From contig NZ_OZ038525.1 in NCBI RefSeq assembly GCF_964036645.1, positions 1,944,501 through 2,008,500 on the forward strand: a DNA stretch of 64,000 bases, in the 5' to 3' direction. Below the pieces are notes generated by a model. It was not told where the DNA came from. It saw only the letters and a program-made list of their open reading frames with translations, and made no database searches. This stretch comes from Tenacibaculum sp. 190524A02b (GTDB lineage Bacteria > Bacteroidota > Bacteroidia > Flavobacteriales > Flavobacteriaceae). A program made the position numbers and the translations under genes. This document shows positions 61,465 through 64,000 of the stretch, in pieces; the stretch's first letter is position 1; every line of letters begins with the position of its first letter.

Positions 61465-61494
61465 TTGGTAAATTGAAAAACGATTGTATATTTG
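61465..61494 (+). promoter_or_regulatory. Consensus Bacteroidota promoter of the tRNA-Phe genes
   Basis: TTG at 61465-61467 (within TTTTG) is followed after exactly 19 bases by TATATTTG (61487-61494), an exact -33/-7 match. The first tRNA starts 26 bases further on. Confidence 0.85.
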
Positions 61495-61519
61495 CATCCG
61501 CTTAGTAAAAGTAGCAACT

Positions 61520-61592
61520 GGTGCCTTAGCTCAGTTGGTAGAGCAAAGGACTGAAAATCCTTGTGTCCCTGGTTCGATTCCTGGAGGCACCA
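61520..61592 (+). tRNA. tRNA-Phe (anticodon GAA), copy 1
   Basis: Acceptor arms GGTGCCT and AGGCACC pair, with discriminator A. The D-loop region is TAGCTCAGTTGGTAGAGC, the anticodon stem AAGGA/TCCTT encloses CTGAAAA (GAA at its centre), and GGTTCGATTC gives the T-arm. CCA is not encoded. A hairpin (61598-61630) separates it from the second copy. Confidence 0.97.
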
Positions 61593-61657
61593 CAAAAATA
61601 AAGCTCATGATTTCACATTGTGAGCTTTATATAAAAGCTACTAAACTAAGTACCAAT

Positions 61658-61730
61658 GGTGCCTTAGCTCAGTTGGTAGAGCAAAGGACTGAAAATCCTT
61701 GTGTCCCTGGTTCGATTCCTGGAGGCACCA
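61658..61730 (+). tRNA. tRNA-Phe (anticodon GAA), copy 2
   Basis: This is identical over all 73 bases to copy 1 and starts 138 bases downstream of it. It is followed within six bases by a terminator. Confidence 0.97.
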
Positions 61731-61735
61731 CCACC

Positions 61736-61765
61736 AAAACCCAAACTTTTAAGTTTGGGTTTTTT
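61736..61765 (+). terminator. Terminator after the tRNA-Phe pair
   Basis: AAAACCCAAACTT and AAGTTTGGGTTTT form a long stem with a minimal loop, followed by further T. It ends the tRNA transcript. Confidence 0.85.
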
Positions 61766-61826
61766 GGTTAAAAAAACACATATATTCCAAACAAGGGATC
61801 ATTCGGATCATTCTCAATTGTTGTGG

Positions 61827-62075
61827 TTATGCAAAAATTTGAGTTAATCTATAGAGAAAGAACTCTATACTTCTCACACCTCTAAATTGTGCCCTGAAAG
61901 CTTTGATTTTAGCATTAAAAGATTCTGCCGCTGCATTTGTACTTCTATTATCAAAATAATTGAGTATTGATTGATAATTTAGAGCTATTGAGTTTGCTAC
62001 AATATTAAAAGCTTTAAATCCTGAATCTTCCACTTCTTTAAACCAATGCGCTAGTTTGGTATACGCTATTTTTTT
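61827..62075 (-). pseudogene. Transposase C-terminal remnant 1
   Basis: The minus-strand frame reads IAYTKLAHWFKEVEDSGFKA, then ILNYFDNRSTNAAAESFNAK and QFRGVRSIEFFLYRLTQIF, the C-terminal part of a DDE transposase of a type common in Bacteroidota insertion sequences (ISAon1-like, from memory). No start or catalytic N-terminal part remains. The element end is near 61797, where GGATCATT is doubled. At 62076 it runs straight into the end of a second remnant. Confidence 0.75.
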
Positions 62076-62097
62076 GGATCACTTCTAAATGTTGTGG

Positions 62098-62242
62098 TTA
62101 TACAAAAACCTGAGTTAATTTGTATAAGAAGAATTCTACATTTCTTAGGTCTCTAAACCGCGCTCTAAAAGCTTTTATTTTCGCATTGAACCATTCCACT
62201 AATACATTTGTACTTCGGTTATCAAAATAATTGAGTATTGAT
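62098..62242 (-). pseudogene. Transposase C-terminal remnant 2
   Basis: This is a second, diverged copy of the same 3' end (SILNYFDNRSTNVLVEWFNA, then FRDLRNVEFFLYKLTQVFV). It is truncated just upstream of the FDNRSTN motif, where homology stops at a GGATC sequence (62236-62240). The W for S/E change and other substitutions show it is older or from another element. Its GGATCA end abuts remnant 1. Confidence 0.72.
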
Positions 62243-62317
62243 CCAGGATCATACTTCCAATAAAGACATAAAACAATGTTACCTCTATTAAACGAATACA
62301 TTTCATCTGTTTGTATT

Positions 62318-62389
62318 ATGAAAAACTTTACATTTAAAGCTATTTATATTAGCCCTTACAACTACCTTATCAATATTTTATACAACTTA
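62318..62389 (+). pseudogene. Possible relic 5' end of an exported protein gene
   Basis: An ATG at 62318 starts MKNFTFKAIY. With a one-base shift the following sequence would read as a hydrophobic segment (FILALTTTLSIF), as in a signal peptide. No mature part follows. It sits between the transposase remnants and the ilvA terminator and may be what is left of a gene cut by rearrangement. Confidence 0.25.
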
Positions 62390-62400
62390 ATTCATAAAAC

Positions 62401-62422
62401 AAAAAAACCGCTTAAAAAGCGG
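62401..62422 (-). terminator. Terminator of the ilv operon
   Basis: CCGCTT and AAGCGG flank a three-base loop, followed on the minus strand by seven T residues, 30 bases past the ilvA stop. Confidence 0.9.
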
Positions 62423-62451
62423 CTCTCTACTCAATATTAACTTACAATTTG

Positions 62452-63717
62452 TTAGATTAAAAATTCAAACAAATTAGGTTTATCATTTAAATATTCTCCG
62501 TAAAAATTTCTTTCTTTCATACGAGTCATTAATGGTGCTAAGTCTTCTTTTTTCTCTAATTCAACACCTACAACAGCTGGACCATTTTCTCTGCTTGTTT
62601 TTTTAGAATATTCGAAAAAAGTAATATCATCATTTTTCCCTAATACATCCATTACAAACTCTTTTAAAGCCCCAGCTCTTTGTGGAAACCGAATTATGAA
62701 ATAATGTTTTAAACCACCATACAACAAAGCCCTTTCCTTTATCTCTGCTGTCCTTGTTATATCGTTATTACTACCACTTATAACACACACCACATTTTTC
62801 CCTTCTATTTCATCTTTAAACTCATCTAAAGCCGCCAAGGTTAAAGCCCCTGCTGGCTCAACAACAATCGCGTCTTTATTATACATATCAAGAATTGTTT
62901 GACACACCTTCCCTTCAGGAACAGTAATCATATCACTTAAATTCTCTTTACATATTTTATAAGTTAAATCTCCAACTTGTTTTACAGCTGCTCCATCAAC
63001 AAACTTATCTATTTTATCTAACTTTAGGTTTTTATTGTTTTCAATAGCCAACTTCATTGAAGCCGCCCCTTTAGGTTCAACCCCTATTACTTTAGTTTTT
63101 GGAGATAACACCCTAAAAACACTAGATAGTCCAGAAGCCAATCCTCCACCTCCTACAGGAACAAAAACATAATCAATCTGCTTCTCACATTGATTTATAA
63201 TTTCTAAACCTACAGTTCCCTGCCCTTCAATTATCTTTTCATCATTAAACGGATGCACAAACGTTTTACCTAAACTATCTGAAACATATTTTGCAGCGTT
63301 ATATGCATCGTCAAAAGTATCTCCTGTTAGTTGAATATCTATATATTCTCCTCCAAACATTCTTACTTGCTCAACTTTTTGTTTTGGTGTTGGAGCTGGC
63401 ATAAAAATAGTACCTTGAATCTGTTTTTTACTACAAGCCAAAGCCACTCCTTGTGCATGGTTTCCCGCACTAGCACAAACAATACCATTTACTAATTCTT
63501 CTTTTGCTAAAGAACTGATTTTATTATAAGCTCCTCTAATTTTATAAGAACGTACTTGCTGTAAATCTTCTCTTTTTACAAGTATGTTTGCTTTATATCT
63601 TGCTGAAAAAGTTGCACTAGGCAGCAGTGGAGTTACAGCAACTACCTCTTTCAAGGTAGAAGCTGCACTCTGTATATCTGCCAACTTAGGATAATATGTT
63701 TCCGTTTCGATTTTCAT
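62452..63717 (-). CDS. ilvA: Threonine dehydratase (threonine ammonia-lyase)
   Basis: This 421-residue PLP enzyme makes 2-oxobutanoate from threonine, the entry to isoleucine synthesis. KREDLQQVRSYKIRGAYN carries the PLP lysine (Lys59), SAGNHAQGVAL the phosphate/substrate loop, and VPVGGGGLASGLSSV the glycine-rich PLP cradle. The C-terminal ~85 residues (HYFIIRFPQRAGALKEFVMD) are a single ACT-like regulatory domain, so isoleucine feedback is likely. It starts three bases after ilvC, so the two share a transcript. Confidence 0.96.
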   Translation of the reverse strand: MKIETETYYPKLADIQSAASTLKEVVAVTPLLPSATFSARYKANILVKREDLQQVRSYKIRGAYNKISSLAKEELVNGIVCASAGNHAQGVALACSKKQIQGTIFMPAPTPKQKVEQVRMFGGEYIDIQLTGDTFDDAYNAAKYVSDSLGKTFVHPFNDEKIIEGQGTVGLEIINQCEKQIDYVFVPVGGGGLASGLSSVFRVLSPKTKVIGVEPKGAASMKLAIENNKNLKLDKIDKFVDGAAVKQVGDLTYKICKENLSDMITVPEGKVCQTILDMYNKDAIVVEPAGALTLAALDEFKDEIEGKNVVCVISGSNNDITRTAEIKERALLYGGLKHYFIIRFPQRAGALKEFVMDVLGKNDDITFFEYSKKTSRENGPAVVGVELEKKEDLAPLMTRMKERNFYGEYLNDKPNLFEFLI

Positions 63718-63720
63718 TTA

Positions 63721-64000
63721 TTAAGCTAAAGCTGGTTCTTTTGCTTCTGTTTTTACTGATTTCATCGCTGTCATTGCAGAACGTAAAACTGTTCCCGTAG
63801 CTTCGATTGGATGATTTCTTATTGCACTATTAACCTCTATTAATCTTTGGTTATCTACCCCATTACCTTCTCCGTATGCTTTTCCAATAATATCAGTAGA
63901 AACTGTTTTCATGAAATCTACTAATAACGGTCTACAAGCATGATCAAATAAATAACATCCATATTCAGCTGTATCAGAAATAATTCTATTCATTTCAAAC
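63721..64000 (-). CDS. ilvC: Ketol-acid reductoisomerase, C-terminal part (5' end outside window)
   Basis: The frame is open to the window edge, so at least 92 residues are visible and the gene continues beyond 64000. The visible part (NRIISDTAEYGCYLFDHACR and ALA at the end) is the helical knotted domain end of the long, class II-type IlvC found in Bacteroidota. The enzyme makes the dihydroxy acids of valine and isoleucine synthesis. It is immediately upstream of ilvA. Confidence 0.9.
   Translation of the reverse strand, partial: FEMNRIISDTAEYGCYLFDHACRPLLVDFMKTVSTDIIGKAYGEGNGVDNQRLIEVNSAIRNHPIEATGTVLRSAMTAMKSVKTEAKEPALA

Noticed and set aside
61484..61771. 95-codon plus-strand ORF containing a repeated peptide
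   Set aside because: It is a reading of the two identical tRNA-Phe genes and their terminator.

Overview
The window is AT-rich DNA (roughly one third G+C by eye) from a member of the Bacteroidota, most probably a marine Flavobacteriaceae. Four things support this. The -7 boxes are of the TAnnTTTG type, including an exact TTG-N19-TATATTTG promoter before tRNA-Phe. Three secreted proteins carry C-terminal type IX secretion (T9SS) sorting domains. There is a conserved envelope cluster coaX - outer-membrane protein - TPR - lptC - corC - ppiD. Shine-Dalgarno sequences are generally absent. A Tenacibaculum-like genus is a guess from overall style only.

Layout. 1-4.7 kb: serine/PLP block (serC partial, serA-like, DUF1015, yggS) and a DnaQ/GIY-YIG protein. 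4.8-6.0 kb: rpsF-rpsR-rplI. 6-15.2 kb: a membrane hydroxylase-like gene and a divalent-metal efflux operon (RND pump fused to its outer-membrane channel, adaptor, CDF transporter, SPFH protein), headed by a His-rich secreted peptide. 15.3-21 kb: YgiQ, a 14 x 21-bp minisatellite, a Crp-type regulator, a broken SnoaL-like gene and two exported metallo-beta-lactamase-fold proteins; a duplicated 68-bp control block precedes the SnoaL relic and the first of these. 21-34.7 kb: a three-gene surface-protein operon ending in a 2918-aa LamG/T9SS giant. Tandem FNR-like boxes lie upstream of it, and two Crp/Fnr regulators are divergent from it; one regulator is Cys-rich and has an FNR-type recognition helix. 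34.7-45 kb: housekeeping (DUF3127, flavin reductase, histidine kinase, GH18 chitinase, HIT, GreA, purK-x-purE, M3 peptidase).

45-53.7 kb is the accessory part. It holds a second His-rich peptide and two tandem ~147-bp structured elements whose closing stems differ in sequence but keep pairing. After a glycosyltransferase, a heme-binding protein and lpd comes an array of intrinsic-terminator hairpins with no genes between them. A small cassette of unknown function follows (degenerate HTH regulator, hidden 56-aa lipoprotein, four-helix membrane protein, 70-aa protein), then a T9SS lipase behind a cluster of ACCCCTTAG half-sites. 53.7-64 kb: the envelope-biogenesis operon, two identical tRNA-Phe genes, transposase remnants beside them, and ilvA with the 3' end of ilvC.

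The best candidates for something undescribed are the paired structured elements (45509-45876), the FNR-like-box/Cys-rich-regulator/giant-adhesin arrangement (22-34.7 kb), the 21-bp minisatellite between divergent genes, and the 49.1-51.2 kb hairpin array plus lipoprotein/membrane cassette. All functional statements rest on reading the sequence and on recalled family knowledge; no database search was run.
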